64,000 bases of DNA from Alkalihalobacillus sp. LMS39 (GCF_022812285.1 NZ_CP093300.1:2914001-2978000), one strand, 5' to 3'. Shown: positions 42,914 to 51,949, counted from the first letter of the stretch. Numbers and translations: made by a program. Notes: generated from the sequence alone by a model not told the origin.

Positions 42914-44287
42914 TTATTTGAAAAATCGCTTGATTAAGGAAAGAGAGTGTTTTTTATGTGGATAGCGCACAGAAAAATCAAATGCTGTCGTTTGTTTTAA
43001 CACACTTTTCTTGTGACTGAATGTATCAAAACTTGCTTTCCCATGATAACTTCCCATTCCACTATCTCCTACCCCACCAAACGGAAGGTATGGTGTACCT
43101 AACTGAAAAATCGTATCATTAATACAACCTCCACCAAAAGAAACATCCCGAAGTACTTGTTGTTCAATGTCTTTTGACTCGGTAAATAAATACAAAGCCA
43201 ATGGTTTAGCTTGTTCATTTATCACTTGGATTATATCGTCTATTTGGTCATATTCAATGATCGGTAGAATCGGACCAAATATCTCATCTTGCATAATTTT
43301 ATCGTCCCATTTGACATTATCGAGTAATGTTGGAGGAAAGCTTAATATTGATTTATCACGCTCTTTACCGTAGCGGATTTGGTGTCCTTCAAGATAAGAT
43401 TCCAACCTGTGAAAATGACGTTCGTTGACAATTTTTGTGAACTCACGGTTTTCGAGTCGTTCATCGTACATTTCTTCGATATTCTCAATAAATGTTGTTA
43501 TAAATTCTTCTTTTTTTGTTTTATGAATATATAAATAATCTGGGGCAATACACGTCTGCCCTGCATTTAAAAATTTTCCGAATGCAATTCTTTTCGCTGC
43601 AATATCGAGATTGGCATCTTTATGAACGATACAAGGACTTTTTCCACCTAACTCTAACGTTACTGGAGTTAACTGTTTAGCTGCTGCTTCCATCACGATT
43701 TTACCAACATGGGTTGATCCTGTATAAAAAATATAATCATATTTCTCTTTTAATAACGCTGTACTTTCCTCTACTCCGCCTTCCACAACCGTAATGTACT
43801 CTTCTGGAAAGGTAGTTTGAATGATTTTGGTAACAACAGTGGACGTTTTCGGCGTTAGTTCTGAAGGTTTTAACACCGCACAATTTCCTGCTGAAATCGC
43901 ACCGATTAGTGGAGCAAATGTGAGATGAAACGGATAATTCCATGGGGCAATGATAAGGGCAAGACCATAAGGCTCAGCATATATATAACTTTTTGACCCC
44001 GTCAATAATAATGGCGTTTTGACACGACCCGGTTTCATCCATTGTTTTAAATGCTTTATCGTAAAGCTGACTTCTTTTAACGTGGCACCAATCTCAGTTA
44101 AATAGCTTTCGAATTCAGATTTATTTAAATCTTCGTTCACCGCTTGCATTATTTCCTGTTCATGAAGCAAAATGGCTTGCTTTAATTTTTTTAATTGAGT
44201 GATACGAAATTGATAATCCTTTGTCGTACCTGTATGAAAGAATGTCCTTTGTTTTTTTACTAGTTCAGCAATTGACACGTATCCCAC
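42914..44287 (-). CDS. Aldehyde dehydrogenase (YwdH-like, class 3)
   Basis: 457 residues, shorter than class 1/2 ALDHs, typical of membrane-associated class 3/YwdH enzymes. Motifs: IIAPWNYPFHLTFAPL, FYTGSTHVGKIV, ELGGKSPCIV (general-base Glu), FLNAGQTCIAPD (nucleophile Cys), and a C-terminal hydrophobic/basic tail. It oxidises medium or long-chain aldehydes. The GTG start follows AGGAGG by six bases. Co-transcribed with the NAD(P)-binding protein upstream. Confidence 0.88.
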   Translation of the reverse strand: MGYVSIAELVKKQRTFFHTGTTKDYQFRITQLKKLKQAILLHEQEIMQAVNEDLNKSEFESYLTEIGATLKEVSFTIKHLKQWMKPGRVKTPLLLTGSKSYIYAEPYGLALIIAPWNYPFHLTFAPLIGAISAGNCAVLKPSELTPKTSTVVTKIIQTTFPEEYITVVEGGVEESTALLKEKYDYIFYTGSTHVGKIVMEAAAKQLTPVTLELGGKSPCIVHKDANLDIAAKRIAFGKFLNAGQTCIAPDYLYIHKTKKEEFITTFIENIEEMYDERLENREFTKIVNERHFHRLESYLEGHQIRYGKERDKSILSFPPTLLDNVKWDDKIMQDEIFGPILPIIEYDQIDDIIQVINEQAKPLALYLFTESKDIEQQVLRDVSFGGGCINDTIFQLGTPYLPFGGVGDSGMGSYHGKASFDTFSHKKSVLKQTTAFDFSVRYPHKKHSLSLIKRFFK

Positions 44288-44305
44288 TCCCTTCCTCCTG
44301 CACGG

Positions 44306-44959
44306 CTACTGATGACGCACGATTTCATCCCATTCATAAATGAAAGTACCGTGTTCTTTCTTTTGTGCTTTTTGAAACATCGCAACCGCGACCGTTCTCC
44401 CTTCTACTGGCTTATACTTTCTTAGTTTGCCCATACAAAAAAACGAAAAGACAGGCGCAAAAAACGCTGCCGTAGCTTCACCAAAGCGAAATTCTTTACG
44501 TTCACCTAACAACAATGACGGCCTAAAGATAAGAAGTCGATTGAACTGTACGGATGCTAACTTTTGCTCTAGTGTTCCTTTTAAGCGCGAATAAAAAACG
44601 TTGGATGATGGATCTGCCCCAATCGCACTAATGACAATAAATTGAGTCGCCCCTTGTTGTTTGGCCAATTCAGCAACTTTCACAGGATAGTCCACATCAA
44701 TTTTTTCCATTTGTTGTTTTGATTTTGCTTTCTTTATCGTTGTACCTAAACAACAATATACATCATCAACGGCAAAAGAAGTGTTATATTGCTCTAATTT
44801 ATCAAAGTCAACAACCATTTCGTTTACCTTTTTATTTTTTATTTGTAATGGTCGACGAACAAGAATCGTAATCTGTTCATACACGTCCTGTTTTATCATA
44901 TAATGAAGGAGTTCATTTCCGATTAGTCCAGTAGCTCCTACGATTAATGCCGAATTCAT
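44306..44959 (-). CDS. HTATIP2/YbjT-like NAD(P)-binding oxidoreductase
   Basis: 217 residues, atypical short-chain fold. GATGLIGNELLHYM is the dinucleotide-binding motif and FYSRLKGTLEQKL the Y-x-x-x-K segment. VDDVYCCLGTTIKKAKS is typical of the HTATIP2-like group. It reads into the ALDH gene, 18 bp apart, so a joint role in aldehyde metabolism is likely. AAGGTGA precedes the ATG. Confidence 0.8.
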   Translation of the reverse strand: MNSALIVGATGLIGNELLHYMIKQDVYEQITILVRRPLQIKNKKVNEMVVDFDKLEQYNTSFAVDDVYCCLGTTIKKAKSKQQMEKIDVDYPVKVAELAKQQGATQFIVISAIGADPSSNVFYSRLKGTLEQKLASVQFNRLLIFRPSLLLGERKEFRFGEATAAFFAPVFSFFCMGKLRKYKPVEGRTVAVAMFQKAQKKEHGTFIYEWDEIVRHQ

Positions 44960-45028
44960 ATGTCACCTTCTAATTTTCTTTTTCCTCTATTATACCATTC
45001 ACACTTATGATTTCATTTAATACGAACT

Positions 45029-45066
45029 CAAAAAAGCTGAACAGTTATTTTTCCTGTTCAGCTTCG
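45029..45066 (-). terminator. Terminator overlapping a stop codon
   Basis: AAGCTGAACAG / CTGTTCAGCTT with T-run on the minus strand; the TAA of the secreted protein gene lies in the loop. Confidence 0.85.
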
Positions 45067-45806
45067 ATTGAATTGGCGATATCGATTAATTGCTCTGGTG
45101 TCATTTCCATTTGACCATCGTGACTTAACATATAAAGAAACCCATTTTTTTCAAAAAACAACAAATGAAACTCTGTTTCTTGATCGACTTTTAATGTTGA
45201 ATATTTCGCTCGTGTCCCGTCTTGTAATGCGTAAACACGCTTTACATTTTTGTGGAAGGAATCTAATTGTTCGACATTTGGATGAATCGTAATCTTGTAC
45301 TGAGAAGCTGGAGAATATTCATCTACATAAAGAATCTCCAATGAAGCATTTTTCTCATCACGGTAATATTGTCCCATCTCTATTGTGAACGGAAGATTCG
45401 GAGCTAGTTGAGGTAATTTCACTTTTCCATGAACTTGTTCAAATTGAGCAATCGCTTTGTCCAACGATGTAAACCCTACACCCTTTAGCTGTTGCTGAAC
45501 GGTTTCAGGATGACTGTGGATAAAAAATAAAAAATCAACAAGGTCCAACTCAGAGTAATAATGTTCTTTTAACATAAATTGTAATAGTTCAGCTTCAGAT
45601 ACACCTTGTTCATTTGCAATTTCTGCTGTCGACTTCCCTCTAAACCACCTGTCCATAAACTCTTCTTCACTTACATGTAAAAACTGACACATTTTCTCAT
45701 GATCATAGTGTTTTTGTTGTTCCCCGTAAACCATGGCATTCGGGAATATCATCATACATACTACGAAACTACATACAAGCCAAATCGCCTTCTTCATTTT
45801 CATCAT
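45045..45806 (-). CDS. Secreted protein of unknown function
   Basis: About 253 residues. The signal peptide MMKMKKAIWLVCSFVVCMMI ends near VYG-EQQ. A segment EEFMDRWFRGKSTAEIANEQGVSEAELLQFML looks like a helical repeat seen in Bacillus secreted proteins; the C-terminal ELIDIANSIE-like ending recalls DUF4367-type domains. Function unknown. AAAGGAAG is four bases before an ATG at 45812 and ten before 45806; the latter spacing is preferred. Confidence 0.7.
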   Translation of the reverse strand: MMKMKKAIWLVCSFVVCMMIFPNAMVYGEQQKHYDHEKMCQFLHVSEEEFMDRWFRGKSTAEIANEQGVSEAELLQFMLKEHYYSELDLVDFLFFIHSHPETVQQQLKGVGFTSLDKAIAQFEQVHGKVKLPQLAPNLPFTIEMGQYYRDEKNASLEILYVDEYSPASQYKITIHPNVEQLDSFHKNVKRVYALQDGTRAKYSTLKVDQETEFHLLFFEKNGFLYMLSHDGQMEMTPEQLIDIANSIEAEQEK

Positions 45807-45887
45807 CGGCATTACTTCCTTTAATGGGGAATTTACTTTTATTGTTCGATTGCAAATAGAAATTATGCTCAACAATAAAATATTTTT

Positions 45888-46160
45888 TTATTTATTCTTA
45901 CTCATTTGATTTTGAGCCATCGCAATCATTTCTTTTACCATACTACCACCTATTTTCCCACCAATTTGACCTGCTTGTTTCGATGTTAATGTTCCATTAT
46001 ATCCTTTTTGTAGCGGGATGTTTTCAGCCTTCGCAATTTCATATTTAATATCTTCTTCGTTTGACACTTGATACCCTTGTTTTTCCATCACTCGTTGTTT
46101 TAATTTATCAACTTGCTCTTTCGCTTCAGGTACAAGCAATCTGTTTCTTCTTCCCACCAC
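45888..46160 (-). CDS. Alpha/beta-type small acid-soluble spore protein
   Basis: 90 residues. KYEIAKAE at 39-46 holds the GPR protease site (Glu41-Ile42), and GTLTSKQAGQIGGKIGGSMVKEMI is the DNA-binding signature. SASPs coat and protect spore DNA and are degraded in germination. The N terminus (MVGRRNRLLVPEAKEQVDKL) is longer than in B. subtilis SspA/B (about 70 aa). The GTG start follows GAGGTGAT. Expected to be sigma-G controlled. Confidence 0.92.
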   Translation of the reverse strand: MVGRRNRLLVPEAKEQVDKLKQRVMEKQGYQVSNEEDIKYEIAKAENIPLQKGYNGTLTSKQAGQIGGKIGGSMVKEMIAMAQNQMSKNK

Positions 46161-46240
46161 TCATCACCTCATTTGTTAGTATCATTTTTTAAAATGTCCT
46201 TGTATTCTTGTTTCATTCAACGATTACAGCGAGGAACTAA

Positions 46241-46278
46241 AAAAAACCATAAAAGGATTGTGTCCTTCCATGGTTTCT
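46241..46278 (-). terminator. speD terminator
   Basis: AAACCATgga-AGG ... CCTtttATGGTTT followed by a T-run on the minus strand, just after the speD stop. Confidence 0.85.
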
Positions 46279-46282
46279 CCCG

Positions 46283-47095
46283 TTATTTCCGTTTATTGAT
46301 GTTTTTTCCGTAAAAGATTTCATCCATTTCCGTTTGTAGTTTTTGAGTAATCTTTTTCTGTTCACTTTCATGGAGCTTGTCCTTTTTTTCACCAAATAAA
46401 TAATCATCTAAGTCAAAGTTTTTTAATTTACATTTTGTATGAAAAATATTTTCAGGATAAATGTTGACATCAATCATATCATACAAATCCTTCACTTCAT
46501 CCGGAATATAGTTTTGAATGGAATTTATTTCATGGTCAATGAAAAGCTTTTCTCCATCAATATCTCTCGTGAACCCGCGAACACGATAATCCATTGTCAT
46601 GATATCCGTATCAAACGAATGAATTAAATAGTTTAATGCTTTTAATGGTGAGATTTCTCCACAAGTCGAAACATCAATATCGGCCCGAAACGTACAAATT
46701 CCTTCATTCGGATGATATTCTGGATACGTATGAACGGTAATATGACTTTTATCAAGATGGGCCACAACCGATTCAGGTAAAGGACCAGGAGATTCATCAT
46801 ATGATTCTGTGGGGACTTCGACAATAGGACCTTCCGACACTAACAACGTAACACTCGCTCCTTGAGGAACATAATCTTGCTTTGCTACATTTAAAACATG
46901 GGCACCAATAATATTTGCGACATGTTTTAATATTTTTGTTAATCGGTCTGCATTATACACCTCGTCAATGTACTCAATGTACGCATCACGCTCTTCGTTT
47001 GTTTTCGTATAACAAATATCATACATATTAAAGCTTAATGACTTTGTCAAATTGTTAAAGCCATGTAACGTTACTCTTTGCTCTGGAGTTAACAT
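46283..47095 (-). CDS. speD: S-adenosylmethionine decarboxylase proenzyme
   Basis: 270 residues, the long SpeD class also found in E. coli (264 aa). [13 protein letters not shown] at 114-126 gives the self-cleavage site Lys116-Ser117 that forms the pyruvoyl cofactor; a conserved Cys follows in GICTF. It makes decarboxylated AdoMet for spermidine. The start 47095 is ten bases after AAGGGG; the upstream open frame overlaps the LysM gene. No speE is adjacent. Confidence 0.92.
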   Translation of the reverse strand: MLTPEQRVTLHGFNNLTKSLSFNMYDICYTKTNEERDAYIEYIDEVYNADRLTKILKHVANIIGAHVLNVAKQDYVPQGASVTLLVSEGPIVEVPTESYDESPGPLPESVVAHLDKSHITVHTYPEYHPNEGICTFRADIDVSTCGEISPLKALNYLIHSFDTDIMTMDYRVRGFTRDIDGEKLFIDHEINSIQNYIPDEVKDLYDMIDVNIYPENIFHTKCKLKNFDLDDYLFGEKKDKLHESEQKKITQKLQTEMDEIFYGKNINKRK

Positions 47096-47192
47096 TTTCG
47101 ATTTCCCCTTATATTCATAGTTATGGTTATTATGTAACAACTGCTTACTTCTATTCCCTAACGATTGTAAAATAAACATGCTGGGACATTTT

Positions 47193-47690
47193 TTACGGCT
47201 GTATGATAACACGTGTGCCATTTGGAATAACCGCCGCTAGCTCCTCTACATCTTCATTGTACATGCGAATACATCCACGTGAAACTGCTTTTCCAATGGA
47301 AGAAGGGTCATTTGTCCCGTGGATACCATAATGTTTTCTCGATAACGATAACCACATCGTTCCAAATGGTCCTCCAGGATTAGGAGCTCGGTTCACAACG
47401 ACATACTCCCCAACCGGTGTTTCGTGTAAAATAGCTCCCACTGCGATTGGGTACACTTTTTTTGTTGAACCTTGTTCAAGTAATGTTAAGGTTCGTTGTG
47501 TTAAAGAAACAATAATGTTATACGGAATTAAACTGGGGTTCGGCAATCCTGGTATTACGATAACTTGACCGGCATAAATCAAATTTGGATTTTGAATTTG
47601 ATTCGCTGTCATGAGCGTCTCCATAGGCATTCGATAGTTTTCAGCGATCTCCCACAATGTTTCATTTGGCTTAACAATATGTTCAAGCAT
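47193..47690 (-). CDS. LysM-L,D-transpeptidase (YkuD family)
   Basis: 165 residues: LysM ([19 protein letters not shown] ... AGQVIVIPG, 4-48) and YkuD ([18 protein letters not shown] to end) with active-site [20 protein letters not shown]. It cross-links or edits peptidoglycan, likely in the spore coat/cortex as with B. subtilis YkuD. No signal peptide. AAGGGAAA precedes the ATG. Confidence 0.92.
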   Translation of the reverse strand: MLEHIVKPNETLWEIAENYRMPMETLMTANQIQNPNLIYAGQVIVIPGLPNPSLIPYNIIVSLTQRTLTLLEQGSTKKVYPIAVGAILHETPVGEYVVVNRAPNPGGPFGTMWLSLSRKHYGIHGTNDPSSIGKAVSRGCIRMYNEDVEELAAVIPNGTRVIIQP

Positions 47691-47848
47691 TGATTTTCCC
47701 TTCTTTCTAACGTTTGCTTTTTACTACTATATGATGTCAAAGAATAAAAAAGCTCGTAAATTTTTTAACAAAAGGAAAATCAACCATTCCTACCTCACTC
47801 ACCTCCTCTAACTAACAGGCATACTGTAACACTAGGGAGGTTTCCTAT

Positions 47849-48610
47849 ATGAACATATACTCAATATCTGAACTAAAAGAAAAACCTCTTAAACGGTGGG
47901 AACAGGATGCCCTAATTAAGTTCGAACAAAAGATGACAAGCACTCATTCTCCATTCCCTTGCATCCCTGCAACACAAGCTTTCGCGTTACATCATCTTCG
48001 TTTTGGGTTCGCCATTGACCCTAGAGATAAGGCAAGTGCAAGAGAAGTGGCTAGCATGTTAAAAACATTTACCTTACATTCTAGACAATACGGGTCGTAC
48101 ACAACGCTTATCATCTTTTACAACACACCAGTTGATCTAGCTTCCACATCTGTTTTGGAGTTCGAACAGCAGTATTGGTCCCAATTACATGAAATTTGTA
48201 TATTGGATGACTCCCAATGGCCTACTCATATTCCAACCGATCCAAAAGATCCGAATTGGGAATTTTGCTTTCAGGGTGAACCTTACTTCATGTTTTGTGC
48301 TACTCCAGCCCATGAACAACGCCAAAGCCGGTATTTTCCATATATGATGTTAGCCATTACTCCAAGATGGGTGTTGCAATCGTTTAATGAGAATAAAGCA
48401 TACGCAAATAAAATAAAACAAAAAATTCGAAATCGATTAGAGGCGTATGATGAAATCACACCACATTCTGAATTAAAACAATACGGCGATGATGATAATT
48501 ATGAATGGAAGCAATACTTTCTTCGCGACGACCATTCTAACCCATCTGTCTGTCCATTTTTAGCATCCTTAAAAAAAGAAAACAGAATGGGTCAAAATTA
48601 TAAAAAATAA
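47849..48610 (+). CDS. YqcI/YcgG family protein
   Basis: 253 residues. FPCIPATQAFALHHLRFGF and GEPYFMFCATPAHEQRQSRYFP are the family signatures, with the C-terminal YFLRDDHSNPSVCPF. Members of PF08892 are proposed to be haem-oxygenase-like or lipid-related; function unproven. GGGAGGTTTCC precedes the ATG. Divergent from the LysM gene. Confidence 0.85.
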   Translation: MNIYSISELKEKPLKRWEQDALIKFEQKMTSTHSPFPCIPATQAFALHHLRFGFAIDPRDKASAREVASMLKTFTLHSRQYGSYTTLIIFYNTPVDLASTSVLEFEQQYWSQLHEICILDDSQWPTHIPTDPKDPNWEFCFQGEPYFMFCATPAHEQRQSRYFPYMMLAITPRWVLQSFNENKAYANKIKQKIRNRLEAYDEITPHSELKQYGDDDNYEWKQYFLRDDHSNPSVCPFLASLKKENRMGQNYKK

Positions 48611-48617
48611 GCACCCT

Positions 48618-48713
48618 CTAAGGACGTGGGACATTTATTCTATTTTTTTGCTCAGAAAGCTCGTCTAAACAATCGATATTCTTCACAATTTTTGTGAAGT
48701 CATCTTGACCCAT
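48618..48713 (-). CDS. Candidate small protein, 31 residues
   Basis: GGAGG lies five bases before ATG (48713); the product reads MGQDDFTKIVKNIDCLDELS and ends at 48618. A promoter fits: TTGCGT (48782-48787), 17 bases, TACAAT (48759-48764). The inside holds the perfect inverted repeat CTTCACAA-ttt-TTGTGAAG (48681-48699). Not recognised; the repeat could instead mark an RNA. Confidence 0.4.
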   Translation of the reverse strand: MGQDDFTKIVKNIDCLDELSEQKNRINVPRP

Positions 48714-48758
48714 CTAAACCTCCAATAGTCGTTTTGTGTAACCTTACACTTTTCTTCC

Positions 48759-48787
48759 ATTGTATTTGAGCTTGACTGAAAACGCAA
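48759..48787 (-). promoter_or_regulatory. Promoter for the 31-codon ORF
   Basis: Minus-strand TTGCGT, 17-base spacer and TACAAT, 46 bases upstream of the ATG. Confidence 0.5.
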
Positions 48788-48790
48788 AAA

Positions 48791-48834
48791 AGGTCATTTA
48801 AAAAAATCAATCTGATTTTTAAAATGACCTAAAC
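48791..48834 (-). terminator. Terminator after the 81-residue gene
   Basis: AGGTCATTTt-AAAAA / TTTTT-aAAATGACCT long hairpin next to the stop codon, between two minus-strand genes. Confidence 0.8.
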
Positions 48835-48835
48835 T

Positions 48836-49081
48836 TCACTTATCATTTTGCAGTAATGCTGGATTAAATAAAGCACCTGTCACTGACTGGTGGTCCAAAT
48901 GTTGTCCGCCTGTATACTCATTCATTTCTTCTTTAATTTTCACTAAGTCTTGTTCAATCGTGTCATAATCGGCATGTTGGCTTTTTAATTCATCTCGTTT
49001 AGCTTCCAGCAATTTTTGTGTTTCCATCAGTACATACAAATGTTCTAACTTCTCAACATAGGACATGCTCTGTTTATCCAT
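48836..49081 (-). CDS. Small coiled-coil protein
   Basis: 81 residues from ATG 49081, four bases after GGAGGG. Residues 8-60 are helical with heptad-like pattern (LEHLYVLMETQKLLEAKRDEL), followed by a Gln/His-rich end. No family recognised. Single gene, between the YcgG gene and the TPR-like membrane protein. Confidence 0.65.
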   Translation of the reverse strand: MDKQSMSYVEKLEHLYVLMETQKLLEAKRDELKSQHADYDTIEQDLVKIKEEMNEYTGGQHLDHQSVTGALFNPALLQNDK

Positions 49082-49159
49082 AATTCCCTCCAAAAAGTGT
49101 ATGTCCTTGTTAATATGCCAAATCCTTTATAGCTGTATTCTTCATGCCAAAAAGGAGAA

Positions 49160-49783
49160 TCAAGGGATAAGTGTTTCTTTTTCAAATGTCTTATGTAGGG
49201 AATAATATTGCAGCCCTTTCGTTTTCGCTAAAGCTGTTTTAGCAAAACGCTTCGCTTCTTCTAAATGACCTTCACGTCTGCATGCTTCTGCTTCAACGGC
49301 ATCTTGCATCCATTGTTTTTTCATTTGTTGTCCTATCGTGCGAGCCAATGAAAGGTTTCCTTCTTCTAGTGCAATGTAAGCTTCATAATATTGTTTATAG
49401 ACCGACTGTGGCAATTGTTGCACTTCTTGCTTCGCTCGCTCTATATCTTTTTGATAAAGAGCTTGAATTGTTAAAAAGAGAGCTCTCCTTTGCGGATGTT
49501 TATACTTTTCTAGTAATAATTCAATACCCTTGTCCATTTCAATTACATCGTCATTCGCTAACGCATAATAAAACTGGGATAATGGGTCTTTTTTATTGTT
49601 TTTCAAATAAGCTTCAATGACATGTATATCTTTCGAAAAAAAGATTGGACTAAGCTTAACATATAAATAAGCAATCACAACAACGAGAATAATGAAAATG
49701 AATCCAACAAAATGCACATTGAAAAAGGCCGCTAAAATACTAGCAACAATAACAATTAATAAAAAGATAAAATTCGCAAGCAA
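49160..49783 (-). CDS. Membrane-anchored TPR-like protein
   Basis: 207 residues from a TTG start eight bases after AAGGAGG. Two N-terminal membrane helices (residues 4-46) anchor a cytoplasmic helical domain with TPR-like spacing (YYALANDDVIEMDKGIELLL, AYIALEEGNLSLARTIGQQM). Similar proteins occur in Bacillaceae with unknown function. Single gene. Confidence 0.7.
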   Translation of the reverse strand: MLANFIFLLIVIVASILAAFFNVHFVGFIFIILVVVIAYLYVKLSPIFFSKDIHVIEAYLKNNKKDPLSQFYYALANDDVIEMDKGIELLLEKYKHPQRRALFLTIQALYQKDIERAKQEVQQLPQSVYKQYYEAYIALEEGNLSLARTIGQQMKKQWMQDAVEAEACRREGHLEEAKRFAKTALAKTKGLQYYSLHKTFEKETLIP

Positions 49784-49832
49784 AAAAATGCCTCCTTATT
49801 TACAATCCTCTAAAGACTAAGTTGTCACGAAG

Positions 49833-50315
49833 TTAGACTTGTTTGGTCATAACTAAAAATTTGACATCTTCTCCTTGTAACGGTGAAAAAAATGTAACAC
49901 CTTGTTTAAAACCTACTCGTTCATAAACCGTAATTGCTCTTTGATTCCAGGCAGCCACAACTAAACGAAAGTCCTTTTTGGGAAACTTTTTTTGGAAGAA
50001 TGCTAACACTTCCTTCATAAACGTTGTTCCTTGTCCACAACTTGTGAGTTTAGGATGTAAGCCAATGCCTATATCCACTTTTTCAAAATCATAATATAAT
50101 CCGATTGCGTAGCCACCAGGGACATGTGCGGCTTGTCCATAACAGCAATAGCCAATCAATTCTCCGTCCTCGTTAACATAGCTATAATAATATCCGCTTA
50201 CTAACTCCTCTATCGTTTCCTTAGATCCATCCATACTATATACCGTATAAGGTTCATCATATTGCCAAAGAGAAATTTTCTCAGCTTCCTCTTTTTTCAT
50301 CGGCATAAATTTCAT
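49833..50315 (-). CDS. GNAT acetyltransferase
   Basis: 160 residues. GIGLHPKLTSCGQGTTFMKEV provides the acetyl-CoA loop (Q/G-x-G-x-G) and FRLVVAAWNQRAITVYERVGF the C-terminal half typical for GNATs. Acceptor unknown. AGGAG precedes the ATG. It lies 18 bp after the small export protein gene in transcription order. Confidence 0.82.
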   Translation of the reverse strand: MKFMPMKKEEAEKISLWQYDEPYTVYSMDGSKETIEELVSGYYYSYVNEDGELIGYCCYGQAAHVPGGYAIGLYYDFEKVDIGIGLHPKLTSCGQGTTFMKEVLAFFQKKFPKKDFRLVVAAWNQRAITVYERVGFKQGVTFFSPLQGEDVKFLVMTKQV

Positions 50316-50332
50316 TTATATCCACACTCCTC

Positions 50333-50833
50333 TTACAATCCAAATAAAGCTGGATAGGCAAATAGACTAATAATTAATGATGTAAAAACAACTCCTAGAC
50401 TTATAGATAAAATGGCAACACGAACAGGGATAAAAAACAATAACGCGGCCACACAAGCACTGTATACACCTGTAGCAGGAAAAGGAAGAGCCGTGAATAG
50501 GAATAAACCCATTGCTCCATATTTTTCTATTTTATCACTTTTTCGCAACGTTCGATCATATAACCAATAATAAAATTGCTCGTAACCTTTAAAACGTGTC
50601 AGCCACCGACTGAGCGGAATAAACAATAATAGAAGTGGAGCAATAGGAGCGATATTTCCGATGATACTTAACAGTAATGTTTTTTCAAAAGAAAATTCTA
50701 ATAATGCCCCTGCCGAAAGCCCTCCTCTTACCTCTAATAAAGGAAGAGCGGAAATAAACATAACGATCATTTCTCCCGGTAAAAATTGAAATAACTCAAT
50801 GAATACATCACTTATTTCCTCAAACCACTCCAC
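50333..50833 (-). CDS. Small multidrug-export family membrane protein
   Basis: 166 residues, four to five membrane helices. MFISALPLLEVRGGLSAGALL and TALPFPATGVYSACVAALLF mark the Sm_multidrug_ex family (PF06695). Transport function is inferred from the name; direct evidence in this family is scant. The GTG start follows AAAGGAAG. Probably co-transcribed with the GNAT gene. Confidence 0.82.
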   Translation of the reverse strand: MEWFEEISDVFIELFQFLPGEMIVMFISALPLLEVRGGLSAGALLEFSFEKTLLLSIIGNIAPIAPLLLLFIPLSRWLTRFKGYEQFYYWLYDRTLRKSDKIEKYGAMGLFLFTALPFPATGVYSACVAALLFFIPVRVAILSISLGVVFTSLIISLFAYPALFGL

Positions 50834-51018
50834 AAATTAGCTTCCTTTCTTGTTAAAGCATAAGAAATCAACCCTCTATCAAAAAAATATTCTCCCTTTG
50901 TCCAGAAAATAACTCATTTTTTACTAAAGAGGTGACGAGCTTTATCGGCTAACCTATGTGGCCATAAAAATCAGACTGTTTAGTTATGTAATGGAACATA
51001 GATTTTTCGAGAAATGAT

Positions 51019-51085
51019 TATAAGAAAAAACGGAGGAGCGTCTTTTCTTTCCAAGCTTCATTGCTATACCTAAATTTTTATATTT
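51019..51085 (-). repeat. Dispersed element, copy C (deleted)
   Basis: Matches copies B and D at both ends (AAGAAAAAACGGAGGAGCGTC..., TTTCCAAGCTTCATTGCTATACC) but lacks the ~45-base centre, as if short AAGC repeats recombined. It abuts the GyrI-like gene terminator. The rest of 50834-51018 shows no feature. Confidence 0.7.
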
Positions 51086-51104
51086 TATTATCTATTAAAA
51101 ATAG

Positions 51105-51143
51105 ACCGTATGAACCAAATTCTTGATTCATACGGTTTTTATC
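51105..51143 (-). terminator. GyrI-like gene terminator
   Basis: ACCGTATGAA / TTCATACGGT with T-run; about 55 bases after the stop codon. Confidence 0.88.
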
Positions 51144-51194
51144 AGGAACCATATACTCGGATTTTACGAGTGCAATTAATAAGAACATTTATCT

Positions 51195-51674
51195 TTATTT
51201 TACCGAAATAAAAATATCTACCTGAGCTTCTTCAGGGTTACTTGCCCTTTGGTCATACACTTCAAAGTCAGTTATAAATGCTCGTTCATTTGTTTTTGAC
51301 CATTCCCAAATTTCTCCCCACGCTTCTGGAACAATCTTTGAAATTGGACCTACTTTTGTTGTAAATACTTCATATGTACATTCAGGAATAATAAAAAGGG
51401 GCACTTGATTTGAATTATTATCTACAACTTCATGTCCAATGGCAAACGTGTAAAGCCCGTTTTCATCTAATTCATAGTTTGTATAAATGGCATAAACCGA
51501 CGAACCTTTTTTATTTTCAATTTGTTGACTTCGATTTTCTTGATAAAACAACTGCCATTCGTTGCTAATCTTCCCTTTTCCCGACATTTCTTTTTCGTTG
51601 GTTGTTAAAACCGGGAAAGCCGCTATTTTCATTTCAGGAAGATGAATCCTCTTTACATTCTCAACTGCGTTCAT
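51195..51674 (-). CDS. GyrI-like / AraC effector-binding domain protein
   Basis: 159 residues forming a single GyrI-like (SOUL/BmrR ligand-binding) domain: IHLPEMKIAAFPVLT near the start, YAIYTNYELDENGLYTFAIG mid, and IPECTYEVFTTKVGPISKIVPEAW with the conserved Glu-binding pocket strand. Stand-alone versions bind cationic or hydrophobic small molecules. GGGGG precedes the ATG. Monocistronic. Confidence 0.82.
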   Translation of the reverse strand: MNAVENVKRIHLPEMKIAAFPVLTTNEKEMSGKGKISNEWQLFYQENRSQQIENKKGSSVYAIYTNYELDENGLYTFAIGHEVVDNNSNQVPLFIIPECTYEVFTTKVGPISKIVPEAWGEIWEWSKTNERAFITDFEVYDQRASNPEEAQVDIFISVK

Positions 51675-51800
51675 TCGAATCCCCCATTATCACTTTTTTA
51701 ATATTCACGTGTTTAACAGAACGTACATTCGTCTATATATTACAATATTTCCCTCATGAATGATAGTCACTTTTCCACTTTTTACTTTTTTACACAATTC

Positions 51801-51909
51801 AATAAGAAAACGCGGATCGTCTTTTCTTTCAAGCGAAGTGCGTAGCCTTCGCTCTTCTAGAATAAGCTTTCAAAGCTTCACTGCTAGACCAAAATTTTAA
51901 TACTCTTCT
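51801..51909 (-). repeat. Dispersed element, copy D (most complete)
   Basis: AAGAAAACGCGGATCGTC..., hairpin AGCGAAG-tgcgtagc-CTTCGCT, AAGCTTT-c-AAAGCTT, CTGCTAGACC. It ends three bases before the dinG-like terminator. Best reference copy of the four. Confidence 0.78.
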
Positions 51910-51911
51910 AA

Positions 51912-51946
51912 AAAAAGAGCTTTCGCAATAAAGCAAAAGCTCTTCT
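51912..51946 (-). terminator. DinG-like gene terminator
   Basis: AAGAGCTTT / AAAGCTCTT hairpin with T/A-rich flanks, directly after the helicase stop. Confidence 0.88.
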
Positions 51947-51949
51947 TAC

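Noticed and set aside
51801-51909. Dispersed element as a CRISPR repeat or attenuator
   Set aside because: Copies are far apart, longer than CRISPR repeats, without spacers; they lie after, not before, the terminators.
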